Positions 10,752-19,645 of a stretch of DNA of 64,000 bases are shown here, one piece after another (the stretch's first letter is position 1; the number at the start of each line of letters is the position of its first letter). Below the pieces are notes generated by a model. That model was not told where the DNA came from. It saw only the letters and a program-made list of their open reading frames with translations, and ran no database searches. The DNA comes from DATMER01 sp963741305. Lineage in GTDB: Bacteria > Acidobacteriota > Thermoanaerobaculia > Multivoradales > UBA5704. The DNA is taken from NCBI GenBank assembly GCA_963741305.1, contig CAVUHL010000003.1, positions 7,750,001 through 7,814,000 of the forward strand. Reading direction: 5' to 3'. A program made the position numbers and the translations under genes.

Positions 10752-11885
10752 GTGCACATCGGCTTCCTCTCCACCGAGTACCCTCCCCTTCCTTCCGGAG
10801 GTATCGGCACCAGCCTGCGCAACCTGGCCCGGGCGCTGGTGGCCCATGGCCACCGGGTCACGGTCGTGGGCTGGGGGAGGGAGCTCGAGATGGAGGATGC
10901 CGGGGTGCAGGTCCGCTTCCTGGGGGAGACCCGGGTGCCGCGCCTGGGCTGGCTCCTCAACCGGGCCGCGGCGCGGCGGGAGCTGGTCCGGCTGGTCGAG
11001 GTGGAGGGGCTCGACGTGGTGGAGGCGCCGGACTGGACCGGGCTCTCGGCGGGCCTCCGCCTCCCCTGTCCGATCGCGGTCCGCTGCCACGGCAGTGCCA
11101 CCTACTTCGCGGACATCCTGGGCGAGCCGGTGCGCCCCACGGTCATGCTGGCGGAACGCATGGCCCTCGAAGGGGCGGACGGCCTGGCTTCGGTAAGCCG
11201 CTTCACGGCGGACAAGACCCGGGAGCTGTTCGGCCTGGCGGACCGTTTCGAGGTGATCCCCAACGGGATCGACCTCGCCCGCTTCACACCGGGCAGGCCG
11301 GAGGAGGTAGAGCCCGCGACGATCCTCTCCTTCGGGACCCTGGTGCGGAAGAAGGGGGTCCTGGACCTGGGGCCGGCCTTCTCGGAGATCGTCCGCCGCG
11401 AGCCGCGCGCGCGCCTGGTGCTGGCGGGCAGCGACTCCCGCGACCGGCAGACCGGCTCGCCCTCCACCTGGAGCCTGCTGGAGGGCTCGCTTTCGCCCGC
11501 GGCCCGGGCGCGGACCGAGGCCCTGGGTCCGCTCCCCTACGAGCATGTCCAGGAGCGGGTGCGCCGAGCCGCCGTTTGCGTGTTCCCCTCCTATGCCGAG
11601 GCGCAGCCCCTGGCCTGGCTGGAGGCCATGGCTTGCGGACGCCCTCTCGTTGGGTACGACCTGGGCTGGGCGCGGGAGATCGTCCGGCCGGGCGTGGACG
11701 GCCTCCTGGTGCCGGTCGGAGATGTCCGGGCGCTGGCCGAGGCAGTCCTCGGCCTGTTGTCGGACCCGCAGCGGGCCGCTTCGCTCGGAGCGTCGGCCCG
11801 GAAGCGGGTGGAATCAGGATTCGAGGTCCACTCCGTGGCGCAGCGGTGCCTGGATTGGTACAGGCGCCTGGGGGCGGATTCATGA
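10752..11885 (+). CDS. Family 4 glycosyltransferase
   Basis: The 377-residue protein starts at GTG 10752. The N-terminus HIGFLSTEYPPLPSGGIGTS is a textbook GT4 acceptor domain with the Gly-rich loop after YPP. The donor domain begins ILSFGTLVRKKGVLDL and contains EAQPLAWLEAMACGRPLV, with E-x7-E, and GVDGLLVPVGD. It would transfer a sugar from an NDP donor with retention. The start was chosen because the conserved first strand begins at its second residue; the open frame continues far upstream through the pyruvyltransferase gene without homology. Confidence 0.87.
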   Translation: MHIGFLSTEYPPLPSGGIGTSLRNLARALVAHGHRVTVVGWGRELEMEDAGVQVRFLGETRVPRLGWLLNRAAARRELVRLVEVEGLDVVEAPDWTGLSAGLRLPCPIAVRCHGSATYFADILGEPVRPTVMLAERMALEGADGLASVSRFTADKTRELFGLADRFEVIPNGIDLARFTPGRPEEVEPATILSFGTLVRKKGVLDLGPAFSEIVRREPRARLVLAGSDSRDRQTGSPSTWSLLEGSLSPAARARTEALGPLPYEHVQERVRRAAVCVFPSYAEAQPLAWLEAMACGRPLVGYDLGWAREIVRPGVDGLLVPVGDVRALAEAVLGLLSDPQRAASLGASARKRVESGFEVHSVAQRCLDWYRRLGADS

Positions 11886-12697
11886 AAAGCCTGCTGAAGC
11901 GTGCTCTTGCCGGAGTCGGCCTGCAGGTGAGCCGGACGAGGGAGACCGTGGTCATCCCCCGTCCGCAGGCAGGGCCGCCCCGGTTCTCCTGTGCGGGGAT
12001 CGACTGGAACGAGGCCGAGGTGGACCGCTTCCTGAAGGGTCCCCTCCGGGAACACGGGCCGGAGTGCGCCGCGGTCCCCGGCTATGATCCGGACAATTCG
12101 TTCTTCGGGCTTGCGGACGCCGCGGTCGCGTACGCCTTGATCCGCGAGCGGCGCCCCTCCCTGGTGGTCGAGGTGGGGAGCGGCAACAGCTCCCGGGTGC
12201 TCCGCTCGGCCCTGGACCGCAACGGCACGGGGCGCCTGCTGTGCATCGACCCGGAGCCCCGGGCCAGCCTCGAGGGCGTCTGCCATGAGCACCGCCGGAT
12301 GCCGGTCCAGGAGGTCCCCCTGGAATGGTTCCGGTCCCTGCCGGCCGACGCCGTGCTGTTCATCGATTCGAGCCACCGCGCAGGAGTGGGGAGCGACGTC
12401 AACTTCCTCTTCCTCGAGGTCGTTCCCGGGCTGGCCCCCGGGACCGTGGTCCACGTCCATGACATCTACCTGCCGGACGACTACCCGCCGGAGTGGAACG
12501 TCGACCGGGCCTTCCTCTACGACGAGCAGTACCTCCTGCATGCCCTGCTCTGTCACAGCTCGGGGTTCGAGGTCCTGTGGCCGGGCCGCTGGGTGCTCCA
12601 GGAGCGGAACGCGGAGCTCTCCGCCTGCCTCGGACCAGGGGCCCGCCTCGGCCGGCACTGCAGCTTCTGGTTCCGGCGAGCGCCTTCCATGCCATGA
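11882..12697 (+). CDS. SAM-dependent methyltransferase, Methyltransf_24 type
   Basis: The 271-residue protein starts at ATG 11882, overlapping the previous stop. The SAM-binding motif is SLVVEVGSGNSSRVL near residue 100, followed by LLCIDPEPRASL for the acidic ribose contact. DAVLFIDSSHRAGVGSDVNF and GTVVHVHDIYLPDDYP match the late motifs of class I methyltransferases of the cephalosporin hydroxylase-like and Methyltransf_24 group (D.vfiDg.H.y..v..D). A sugar O-methyl transfer is the likely role in this locus. An open frame extends upstream to 11576 but lies in another gene. Confidence 0.78.
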   Translation: MKSLLKRALAGVGLQVSRTRETVVIPRPQAGPPRFSCAGIDWNEAEVDRFLKGPLREHGPECAAVPGYDPDNSFFGLADAAVAYALIRERRPSLVVEVGSGNSSRVLRSALDRNGTGRLLCIDPEPRASLEGVCHEHRRMPVQEVPLEWFRSLPADAVLFIDSSHRAGVGSDVNFLFLEVVPGLAPGTVVHVHDIYLPDDYPPEWNVDRAFLYDEQYLLHALLCHSSGFEVLWPGRWVLQERNAELSACLGPGARLGRHCSFWFRRAPSMP

Positions 12698-13938
12698 GTC
12701 GCCTGATCTTCCTGGCGCATGCCGTGGCCCCGGGACACTCCGGTGCCGAGTCGTTGGTCAACGCGGAGCTGGTCCGGGCGCTCGCCGCGCACTGGCCGGG
12801 AGAGTTGACGGTCATTTCCGGGGGCGGGATGCCTGTCCTGGGCGACGGCACTCCGGTCTGCTCGCTGCCCGGCTGGCGCGTCCACGCGCTGGGAGAGTGT
12901 GGCGCGTCCGGCGGCTCTGCCCTGAGCCGGCTCGCCGCGGCCGGCGTCCGCCGCATCCGGAAGGGAGGGCCGGGATCGATTCCGGCCCGGATCGTCGAGA
13001 GGGGCGTCTTCCGGAAAACCGGCCTGGGCCTCAAGGCAGCTTCCTGGTCGCGGGCCGCGGCAGGAGTGCTGGATCGGGAGCTGGAGCCGGGAGCCGTGGT
13101 CTACTCGCGGGCTCTACCGTTCTCATCCCTGGTTGCGGCCGATGCCGTGCGCCGGCGCTTCCCATGGATCGTCAACATCAACGATCCGCTTCCTCCCGAT
13201 GTCTGGCCGGGCCAGTACGCCGTGGACCCCTGGGCCAGCCGCAAGACGAGGGAGAGGCTGTGGGCCATGCTACCGAGGATCGGCGGCCTGTCCTTCCCTT
13301 CGGAGCAGCTCCGGGAAGTGGAGGTAACGGCGTTTCCGGAGATGGCGCGGATGCCTTTCGAGATCGTGCGCCACGTGGCCGGGCCTGCGCAGGCGGATCT
13401 CCCCGGAGAGGAGGGGACGCTGCACATCGCCTTTGCCGGCACCCTGCGCGGGGACCGCTGCCGGCGCGAGCTTGCCGAAGCGCTCGCCGGGGCAGGGCAG
13501 GAGATCCTGATCTCGTTCTACGTCCCTCATCGCATGCCCGCGCTGGCCGGCTACGCGGCGGGCCTCCCCGTTCGTACCCGCATCGTGACGGGGCTCCCGG
13601 ACGAGGAGCTGCGCCGGGAGCTGGCCCGGGCCGACGTGCTCCTGGACCTGGAGTCGGAGGTGGACGGGCCGCTCCTCATGACCAAGATGGCCAGCTATTC
13701 GGCCTACGGTAAGCCTGTATGGGCCTTTTGCGCGGCGGGCGGGACGACTTGGGAGCTGATGGACGGCTGGGGCTACCGGTCCGCGTTGGGTAAGCGTGCC
13801 TCGGAGCTGGTCCGCATCCAGGACGATTGGAGAGCAGGAAGCCTCCGGGCGAGGTCCCCCTCGGCGGCCGTGAGGGAGCTGTTCTCGGCCAGGACCCAGG
13901 TGGAAGCCTTGCTGCGGCTGGTGGAGCGGCTGGCGTGA
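12694..13938 (+). CDS. Probable GT-B glycosyltransferase
   Basis: The 414-residue protein starts at ATG 12694 and opens with SRLIFLAHAVAPGHSGAESL, a GT-B style first strand and loop. NINDPLPPDVWPG and GLSFPSEQLREVE in the middle resemble the inter-domain region of GT4-like enzymes. The C-terminal domain has LHIAFAGTLRGDRCRRE and DGPLLMTKMASYSAYGKPVW. The match to a named family is weak and no E-x7-E is visible, so the assignment rests on fold pattern and context. It overlaps both neighbours by 4 bp. Confidence 0.62.
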   Translation: MSRLIFLAHAVAPGHSGAESLVNAELVRALAAHWPGELTVISGGGMPVLGDGTPVCSLPGWRVHALGECGASGGSALSRLAAAGVRRIRKGGPGSIPARIVERGVFRKTGLGLKAASWSRAAAGVLDRELEPGAVVYSRALPFSSLVAADAVRRRFPWIVNINDPLPPDVWPGQYAVDPWASRKTRERLWAMLPRIGGLSFPSEQLREVEVTAFPEMARMPFEIVRHVAGPAQADLPGEEGTLHIAFAGTLRGDRCRRELAEALAGAGQEILISFYVPHRMPALAGYAAGLPVRTRIVTGLPDEELRRELARADVLLDLESEVDGPLLMTKMASYSAYGKPVWAFCAAGGTTWELMDGWGYRSALGKRASELVRIQDDWRAGSLRARSPSAAVRELFSARTQVEALLRLVERLA

Positions 13939-14903
13939 AGCTCTCCCTGGTGATCTGCACCTACCGGCGGCCTGGGCCGGTGCGGCGGTTGCTCGAAGCC
14001 GTGGCGGCCCAGACCCGCCGGCCTGACGAGGTGCTGATCGTAGACGCCTCGCCCGGCAATGAGACCGAGGAGGCGGTCCGGGGCCTCGGAGCAGCTTACA
14101 GCCGCGTTCCTCCGGAGGAGCGGGGGCTCACGCGGCAGCGCAACTGGGGCATGGCCCGCGCGGGTGGCGGCCTGATCTCTTTTCTGGACGACGACACGGT
14201 GCCCGAGCCCGCCTACTTCGAGGAGATCCTGGCCTGCTTCGAGCGCCATCCCGAGGCCGTGGGCGTGGGCGGCTACATCGCCAACGAGGTGGCCTGGCGC
14301 CAGGGCGGCTCCCCGCAGCCGCTCGGCGTCTTCCGGGAGGGGGATTGGGAGCGCCGGGAGGACTTCCGCTGGCGGCTGCGCCGCCGGCTGGCCCTGGACA
14401 GCTCCGTGCCCGCGGGCCGTATGCCCTCCTCGGGGCATGCCCGTCCCGTCAGCTTCGTGCCACCGGATGGCCACGACCGCCTGGTGGAGTTCTTCATGGG
14501 CGGGGCCGCCACGTGGCGGCGCGGCCTGCTGGAGCGGGTCCGGTTCTCCCCCTGGTTCGAGGGCTACGGCCTCTACGAGGACATGGACTTCTGCCTGCGG
14601 GCCGGCCAGGAGGGAAGCCTCTGGCTCTGCACCCGCGCCCGGCTGGCCCATCTGCAGGCCGAGGGCGGAAGGCCCCGCCGCTTCCACTATGGCAAGATGG
14701 TGGTGCGCAACGGCTGGCGGGTGTGGCGGCTGCGCTGGCCCTCTCCTTCCTGGCCGGACCGCGGACGCTGGTGGACGACCACGCTGCTCCTTGCCGCCTG
14801 CCGGCTTGGCGACGCCGTGCGAGGTCCGGCCAGGACCGCCGCCCTGACCGAGGCCCTCGGGCGTTTCTGGGGAGTGGCCACTCTGCTGTGGAGACGTCCG
14901 TGA
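13935..14903 (+). CDS. Family 2 glycosyltransferase
   Basis: The 322-residue protein starts at GTG 13935, with KLSLVICTYRRPGPVRRLLE as the canonical GT2 opening. The nucleotide-diphosphate metal motif is LISFLDDDTVPEPAYFEE. An acceptor and base region follows: FMGGAATWRRGLLERVRFSP, then GYGLYEDMDFCLRAG, with the ED motif. GT2 enzymes are inverting transferases that use NDP-sugars. The C-terminal 60 residues are basic and may contact the membrane, but no transmembrane helix is evident. It forms a pair with the next gene, which also carries a GT2 domain. Confidence 0.88.
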   Translation: MKLSLVICTYRRPGPVRRLLEAVAAQTRRPDEVLIVDASPGNETEEAVRGLGAAYSRVPPEERGLTRQRNWGMARAGGGLISFLDDDTVPEPAYFEEILACFERHPEAVGVGGYIANEVAWRQGGSPQPLGVFREGDWERREDFRWRLRRRLALDSSVPAGRMPSSGHARPVSFVPPDGHDRLVEFFMGGAATWRRGLLERVRFSPWFEGYGLYEDMDFCLRAGQEGSLWLCTRARLAHLQAEGGRPRRFHYGKMVVRNGWRVWRLRWPSPSWPDRGRWWTTTLLLAACRLGDAVRGPARTAALTEALGRFWGVATLLWRRP

Positions 14904-16417
14904 TCGTCCTGCGCACCGAAGGGGATCGGGCCGAGAGGGTCTTCCTGGACGCCGAGGGGATGGCGCCCGTCCACACGCAGGCATCGCGCGAGATGGTCCG
15001 GCTCGCCGAAGCCCATCCGGATGCGTGGCTGGCGTGGCACGACCACCGGCTGGAGGTTACGGACCCGGCGTCCTGGCCCGGCCTCGTGCGGCACCCCCTG
15101 GAAGTCCTGCACGCCGGCCGGGCACAGGCCGGATCGCTGGGCCTGGTGGATTTCGACTCCCCCTGGCTCCTGCCCGGTCCAGCGGACCACCCCTTCGACA
15201 CCTGGCTGATCTCACCAGCCGCGGGGATCGGGAGGGCGGCAGCCTTCCGGGCGTTGGCGCCCGACCCGTCGTGGAGCAGCTTCGCCGGCTTCCTCTTCGA
15301 CCTCGGGCTCCGCGGAGTCCGCCACGGACTGTTCCCGCGCTCCCACCCGGGGCTGCTGCAGGGGCCTTGGGGGGATGGGGGAGAGGGCCTTCCCACCGCC
15401 GACGCCGCCCGGCTCATCGGGCGGGGATATGGCCGGCGCTGGGTTGGCTTCTGGCTCCTCGCAAGGCTGCTCTTCGACCGCAGGCTCCCGCTGGGCGCCG
15501 CCGTCCGTGGATGGCTGTCCAGGGAGCCTGGGACCGTTGACGAAGCGGCGCTCGCCGCCCTCCATCCTCCCCTTGCCGATGCAGACGGAACCGTGGACGC
15601 GCTGATCCCCACCCTCGGCCGGCCCGGGCCGCTCCGGGACGTCCTCGAAGACCTGGCGCGCCAGACGGTCCCGCCCCGCCGGGTGATCGTGGTGGACCAG
15701 CGCGGCACCACCGCCGAGCCCGCCGGGGACTGGCCCTTCGAGCTGGTCTTCCGCTCGATCCACTCCGCCGGCGCCTGTTCCGCCCGCAACGCCGGTTTGC
15801 GGGAAGTCCGGTCCGACTGGGTCCTGCTGCTGGACGACGACGTGCGTCTGCGGCCGGGGCTGATCTCCTACCTTCTCCGGGTCGCGCATGCCTACGGTGC
15901 CGGAGCGGTGAACGCGCAGGTCCACCTGCCGGGACAGGAGCCATCGCTGGATGGCCTGCCCCGGCCCTGGCCCGTTTTCGCCAGCGGTGCCTCCCTGGCC
16001 TCGGCCGGGGCGCTCGCGGAGGTCGGCGGCTTCGACGAGCGGCTGGACGGCGGCTACGGCGAGGACTACGAGCTCGGAGTCCGGCTCCGGCTGGCAGGAG
16101 CGGGGGTCGTATACGCTCCGGCCGAGCCGGTGCTCCACCTCAAGGCTCCGGCGGGCGGCTTCCGCGATCCGTCCAACTTCCTGCCTTGGGACGGCGATCC
16201 CATCGCCCCCAAGCCGTCGCCGCCGCTCCTCTACTCCCGGCACAAGCACCACACGAAGCCGATGCGGGACGGCTATCGCCTCTTCTATGCCCTGAAGCGC
16301 CTGAGCCGCCAGCCTCTCCATGCCTGGCCGCGGGAGGCCCGGATGATCTCGCGCCAGTGGGAGCGCGCGGTCTGGTGGGCCGGACGGATGCGGAAGGCCG
16401 CGGACCCGCCGGGGTAG
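14900..16417 (+). CDS. Family 2 glycosyltransferase with extra N-terminal domain
   Basis: The 505-residue protein carries a GT2 domain only in its second half: VDALIPTLGRPGPLRDVLED near residue 235, WVLLLDDDVRLRPGL near 310 and GGYGEDYELGVRLRL near 385. The first 220 residues have no clear family. Features such as DAWLAWHDHRLEVTDP suggest a degenerate GT-A-like domain, so this may be a two-domain glycosyltransferase in which one unit has decayed. The start is GTG 14900, with GGAGA at 14890-14894 as ribosome site and a GTGA overlap; GTG 14888 is an alternative. An 11-bp gap follows before the next gene. Confidence 0.75.
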   Translation: MIVLRTEGDRAERVFLDAEGMAPVHTQASREMVRLAEAHPDAWLAWHDHRLEVTDPASWPGLVRHPLEVLHAGRAQAGSLGLVDFDSPWLLPGPADHPFDTWLISPAAGIGRAAAFRALAPDPSWSSFAGFLFDLGLRGVRHGLFPRSHPGLLQGPWGDGGEGLPTADAARLIGRGYGRRWVGFWLLARLLFDRRLPLGAAVRGWLSREPGTVDEAALAALHPPLADADGTVDALIPTLGRPGPLRDVLEDLARQTVPPRRVIVVDQRGTTAEPAGDWPFELVFRSIHSAGACSARNAGLREVRSDWVLLLDDDVRLRPGLISYLLRVAHAYGAGAVNAQVHLPGQEPSLDGLPRPWPVFASGASLASAGALAEVGGFDERLDGGYGEDYELGVRLRLAGAGVVYAPAEPVLHLKAPAGGFRDPSNFLPWDGDPIAPKPSPPLLYSRHKHHTKPMRDGYRLFYALKRLSRQPLHAWPREARMISRQWERAVWWAGRMRKAADPPG

Positions 16418-16428
16418 ACTCCGACGAG

Positions 16429-17409
16429 ATGCTTTCTTCCTGCAAACGTGTCGAGGAGGATCTGGCCGGAGGCATCCTGGTGTGCCCCGTCTGCCATGGA
16501 CGGCTGGCCACGGAAGGCTCCCGGCTCGCCTGCTCCTCCTGTGCCTACACGGCGGTGGTGGTGGAGGGCGTGCCGGTGCTGCTGCACCCGGACTCGGCCT
16601 TCAGTGCCGCGGCGGGCTCGCTGGAGCCGACCTACTTTGCGCCCAAGCAAGCCGAGGATCCCCTCAAGCGCAGGCTCCGCCGGAGCCTGCCGGCACTGGC
16701 CGTCGATTACGACGCGGGCAGCACGGACGCCCTCGTCCGCCGCGAGCTGCAGGGCGTTCCCAGGCCTCCGGCCGGGCTGCGGGGCCTGGTGGTGGGTGCC
16801 GGCGAGCGCCCCCGCGACATCGAGGCCCGCTTCCCGGAGGTCCGCTGGCTCACGACGGACGTGGATGGCGCCTATCGCCCCGACCTGGTGGCCGACGCGC
16901 TCCACCTCCCGGTCGCCAGCTCCTCCCAGGATCTGGTCGTCGCGGAGATGGTCCTGGAGCACCTGATCGATCCGGGGCAGGGTGCGGCGGAGCTGGAGCG
17001 GGTCTGCCGGCCCGGCGGGCTCATCCTGGTCAAGACTCCCTTCTGCTTCCCCTGGCACGGGATCCCCATCGACTTCTTCCGCCTGACCCCCTCGGGAGCC
17101 AGGGCCCTGTTCCGCTCCACGGAGGTCGTACACCTGGGGCGGTGCATGGGCCCTTTCGGCGCTCTCGCCTACCAGCTCGACTCGGCGCTGGTCAACCTCA
17201 CTCCGGTCCGGACGGTCCGCAGGGCGTCCGTGCTCCTTTCCCGGCTCTTGTTCGGCTGGCTCAAGGTGTTCGACCGCCTGGCCTCGCCCCACTTCCGCTG
17301 GCTGGTCAGCGCCGCGGGCACGGCCTACGTCGGCCGCAAGGTGGAGCGCCGCCTCGGGGCGGCTGAGATCCTGGCCGAGCTTGAAGAGCGGTTCGGGCGG
17401 GGCCTCTAG
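16429..17409 (+). CDS. SAM-dependent methyltransferase with N-terminal zinc-ribbon (Trm112-like)
   Basis: The 326-residue protein has a short zinc-ribbon at its N-terminus, with the cysteines of VCPVCHG and LACSSCAYT near residues 20-42, followed by VVVEGVPVLL. This Trm112/YcaR-like module commonly precedes methyltransferase domains in bacterial glycan loci. The methyltransferase domain has LVVGAGERPRDIEARFPEVR as motif I, DLVVAEMVLEHLIDP, and RVCRPGGLILVKTPF. The start at ATG 16429 is the first in this frame after the previous stop and sits 11 bp downstream of it. Sugar methylation is likely, but the substrate is unknown. Confidence 0.78.
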   Translation: MLSSCKRVEEDLAGGILVCPVCHGRLATEGSRLACSSCAYTAVVVEGVPVLLHPDSAFSAAAGSLEPTYFAPKQAEDPLKRRLRRSLPALAVDYDAGSTDALVRRELQGVPRPPAGLRGLVVGAGERPRDIEARFPEVRWLTTDVDGAYRPDLVADALHLPVASSSQDLVVAEMVLEHLIDPGQGAAELERVCRPGGLILVKTPFCFPWHGIPIDFFRLTPSGARALFRSTEVVHLGRCMGPFGALAYQLDSALVNLTPVRTVRRASVLLSRLLFGWLKVFDRLASPHFRWLVSAAGTAYVGRKVERRLGAAEILAELEERFGRGL

Positions 17410-17411
17410 AG

Positions 17412-18548
17412 GTGAGTGAAGCCCGCCGCCTCTGCATCGTCAGCCACGTGGTGCACTACCGTCAGGGCGGTGCAATCCACGCCTACGCCCCTTATGCCCG
17501 GGAGATCGAGGTCTGGGCAGACCTCTTCCCCGAGGTCCGGATCGCGGCGCCGTGCCAGGACACCCCTCCACCGGGCGACACGGCGGCGATCGCCCGGCCC
17601 AACGTCCGGATGGCGCCCCAGCCCCGCACGGGCGGCGACACCCTGGGAGCCAAGCTCAAGCAGCTTGCCCTGCTTCCGGTGCTGGCGGCTTCCCTGTCCG
17701 GCCCGATGCGTGCGGCTGACGCCATCCACGTCCGTTGCCCGGGCAACCTCGGGCTTCTGGGCGTGCTCCTCGCGCCCCTGTTCTCCCGCCGCCGCATCGC
17801 CAAGTACGCCGGGCAGTGGACCGACTACGACGGCGAGGCCTCGACCGTCCGGCTGCAGAAGGCTCTCCTCCGCTCGCGCTGGTGGGGGGCGCCGGTGACG
17901 GTCTACGGCACCTGGCCGGACCAACCCGCCCACATCGTCCCCTTCTTCACCTCGGTTCTCGACGGCGGGCAGGTCGAAAGGGCGCGGCGGTCTGCCGCCG
18001 CCCGGACGGCGTCTCCCGTCCCAGCAGTCCTCTTCGTCGGCCGCCTGTCCCGGTCCAAGAACGTACACGTGCTCTTGGGCGCCCTGGGCCGGCTGCGCCA
18101 GGAGGGGATCGGCCTCCCGATCACGATCGTGGGCGACGGTCCCGAGCGGGCCGCGCTGGAAGCGCAGGCCGCGGAGCTGGGCGTGGCCGCGAGCTTCGCC
18201 GGAGGGGTGGACTTCGACGCCGTCCTCGCCTTCTACGAGGCGCACGGCGTCCTGGTCCTGGCCTCGGAGACCGAGGGCTGGCCGAAGGCCATCGCCGAGG
18301 CCATGGCCTTCGGCCTGGTCTGCGTGGGATCGGACCGCGGCCTGATCCCGCAGATGCTGGGGGAGGGAAGGGGCTGGATCGTGCCACCGGGAGACGAGGC
18401 CGCCTTGGCCGACGCACTCCGTAGAATCGCCGCCGATCCCGGGGCATCCCTGGAGATGGGGCGCGGCGCCGCGGTCTGGGGGCAGCGCTACTCCCTGGAG
18501 AGCCTGCGCGATGAGCTGCGGGCTTTGATGGAGCGGTGGTGGGGGTGA
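17412..18548 (+). CDS. Family 4 glycosyltransferase
   Basis: The 378-residue protein starts at GTG 17412, with GAGG just upstream, 2 bp after the methyltransferase stop. The donor domain reads VLFVGRLSRSKNVHVLLGAL, ITIVGDGPERAALE and ASETEGWPKAIAEAMAFGLV, with E-x7-E, then GRGWIVPPGD. These are the standard retaining GT4 motifs. The acceptor domain lacks the usual glycine-rich GG.. loop except for YRQGGAIHAYAP. It overlaps the next GT4 gene by 4 bp and probably acts beside it in the same chain. Confidence 0.87.
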   Translation: MSEARRLCIVSHVVHYRQGGAIHAYAPYAREIEVWADLFPEVRIAAPCQDTPPPGDTAAIARPNVRMAPQPRTGGDTLGAKLKQLALLPVLAASLSGPMRAADAIHVRCPGNLGLLGVLLAPLFSRRRIAKYAGQWTDYDGEASTVRLQKALLRSRWWGAPVTVYGTWPDQPAHIVPFFTSVLDGGQVERARRSAAARTASPVPAVLFVGRLSRSKNVHVLLGALGRLRQEGIGLPITIVGDGPERAALEAQAAELGVAASFAGGVDFDAVLAFYEAHGVLVLASETEGWPKAIAEAMAFGLVCVGSDRGLIPQMLGEGRGWIVPPGDEAALADALRRIAADPGASLEMGRGAAVWGQRYSLESLRDELRALMERWWG

Positions 18549-19645
18549 GAGCTATCCTGCACCTCATCGACACCCTCGATCCCGGCGGGGCCGAGACCGT
18601 GGCGGTCGACCTGGTCAACCATCTCTCCCGCGAACGCTTCCGCCCCTTCCTGGGGACGACGCGGCGCGAAGGTGCGCTCGCCGAGCGGATCCTGCCTGGC
18701 GTGGACCGCCTCTCCCTCGGACGGCGCCGGACCTTCGATCCGGTGGCGCTGGGCCGGCTGTCGGGCTTCATCCGCAGGCACGGGATCTCGATCGTCCACG
18801 CCCATTCCACCTCCCTGTTCACCGCCGTGCTGGCCACGTTCACCCAGCCGGAGGTGAAGATCGTCTGGCACGACCACTTCGGCCGTTTTGGAGAGGAGGA
18901 GCGCCCGGCCTGGCTCTACGGGCCCGTGGTGCGGCGCACGGCCGGGGTGATCGCCGTCAGCGAGGCGCTGGCCCGCTGGTCGCGGGAGCAGCTCGGGGCG
19001 GAGCGTGTCTGGTACCTGCCCAACTTCGCGGCGGGGAGCGTTCCAGGGATGGTTCCCGAGCTGCCCGGCGAGCCTGGACGCCGGATCGTCTGCGTGGCCA
19101 ACCTGCGGGCGCAGAAGGACCACCCGACCCTGCTCGCGGCCATGGCCGGCGTCGTCCGCGAAGAGCCGGCTGCCCACCTCCTGCTGGTGGGCGCCGAGGT
19201 GGAGCCCGGGGCCGCGGAGCGGGTGCTGGAGATGAGGAGGGCGCTGGGGCTGGAGGGCCACGTTTCCCTTCTGGGCCGGCGGAACGACGTGCCGGCCCTG
19301 CTGCTCGGGTGCGACGTCGGCGTCCTGTCGTCATCCACGGAGGGCTTCCCTCTGGGCCTGCTGGAGTACGGGACGGCCGGGCTCCCGGCCGTGGCCACGC
19401 GGGTAGGGCAGTGCGCGGAGCTGCTGGCCGAGGGGGACGCCGGCCTCCTGGTGCCTCCGGGCGACCCCGGGCGGTTGGCCGAGGCCCTGCTTTCCCTGTT
19501 GCGGAGCGCGGAGCTGCGGAGCCTCCTCGGGGAGCGGCTGCGGGAGCGGGTGCGGTCGCGCTACTCGGCCGCCGCCGCCATGGAGGAGCTCGAACGCGTG
19601 TACCATGCCATTCTCTCCCCGCGCTCCGGGGAGGCGGGACCCTGA
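18545..19645 (+). CDS. Family 4 glycosyltransferase
   Basis: The 366-residue protein starts at GTG 18545 and opens with AILHLIDTLDPGGAETVAVD, the conserved GGAE loop of GT4 acceptor domains. SIVHAHSTSLFTAVLATF follows. The donor domain has RRIVCVANLRAQKDHPTLL and SSSTEGFPLGLLEYGTAGLP, with E-x7-E, and AGLLVPPGDP. The family uses NDP-sugars with retention. The alternative start GTG 18536 adds only three residues. The final TGA overlaps the ATG of the membrane protein gene that follows. Confidence 0.88.
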   Translation: MRAILHLIDTLDPGGAETVAVDLVNHLSRERFRPFLGTTRREGALAERILPGVDRLSLGRRRTFDPVALGRLSGFIRRHGISIVHAHSTSLFTAVLATFTQPEVKIVWHDHFGRFGEEERPAWLYGPVVRRTAGVIAVSEALARWSREQLGAERVWYLPNFAAGSVPGMVPELPGEPGRRIVCVANLRAQKDHPTLLAAMAGVVREEPAAHLLLVGAEVEPGAAERVLEMRRALGLEGHVSLLGRRNDVPALLLGCDVGVLSSSTEGFPLGLLEYGTAGLPAVATRVGQCAELLAEGDAGLLVPPGDPGRLAEALLSLLRSAELRSLLGERLRERVRSRYSAAAAMEELERVYHAILSPRSGEAGP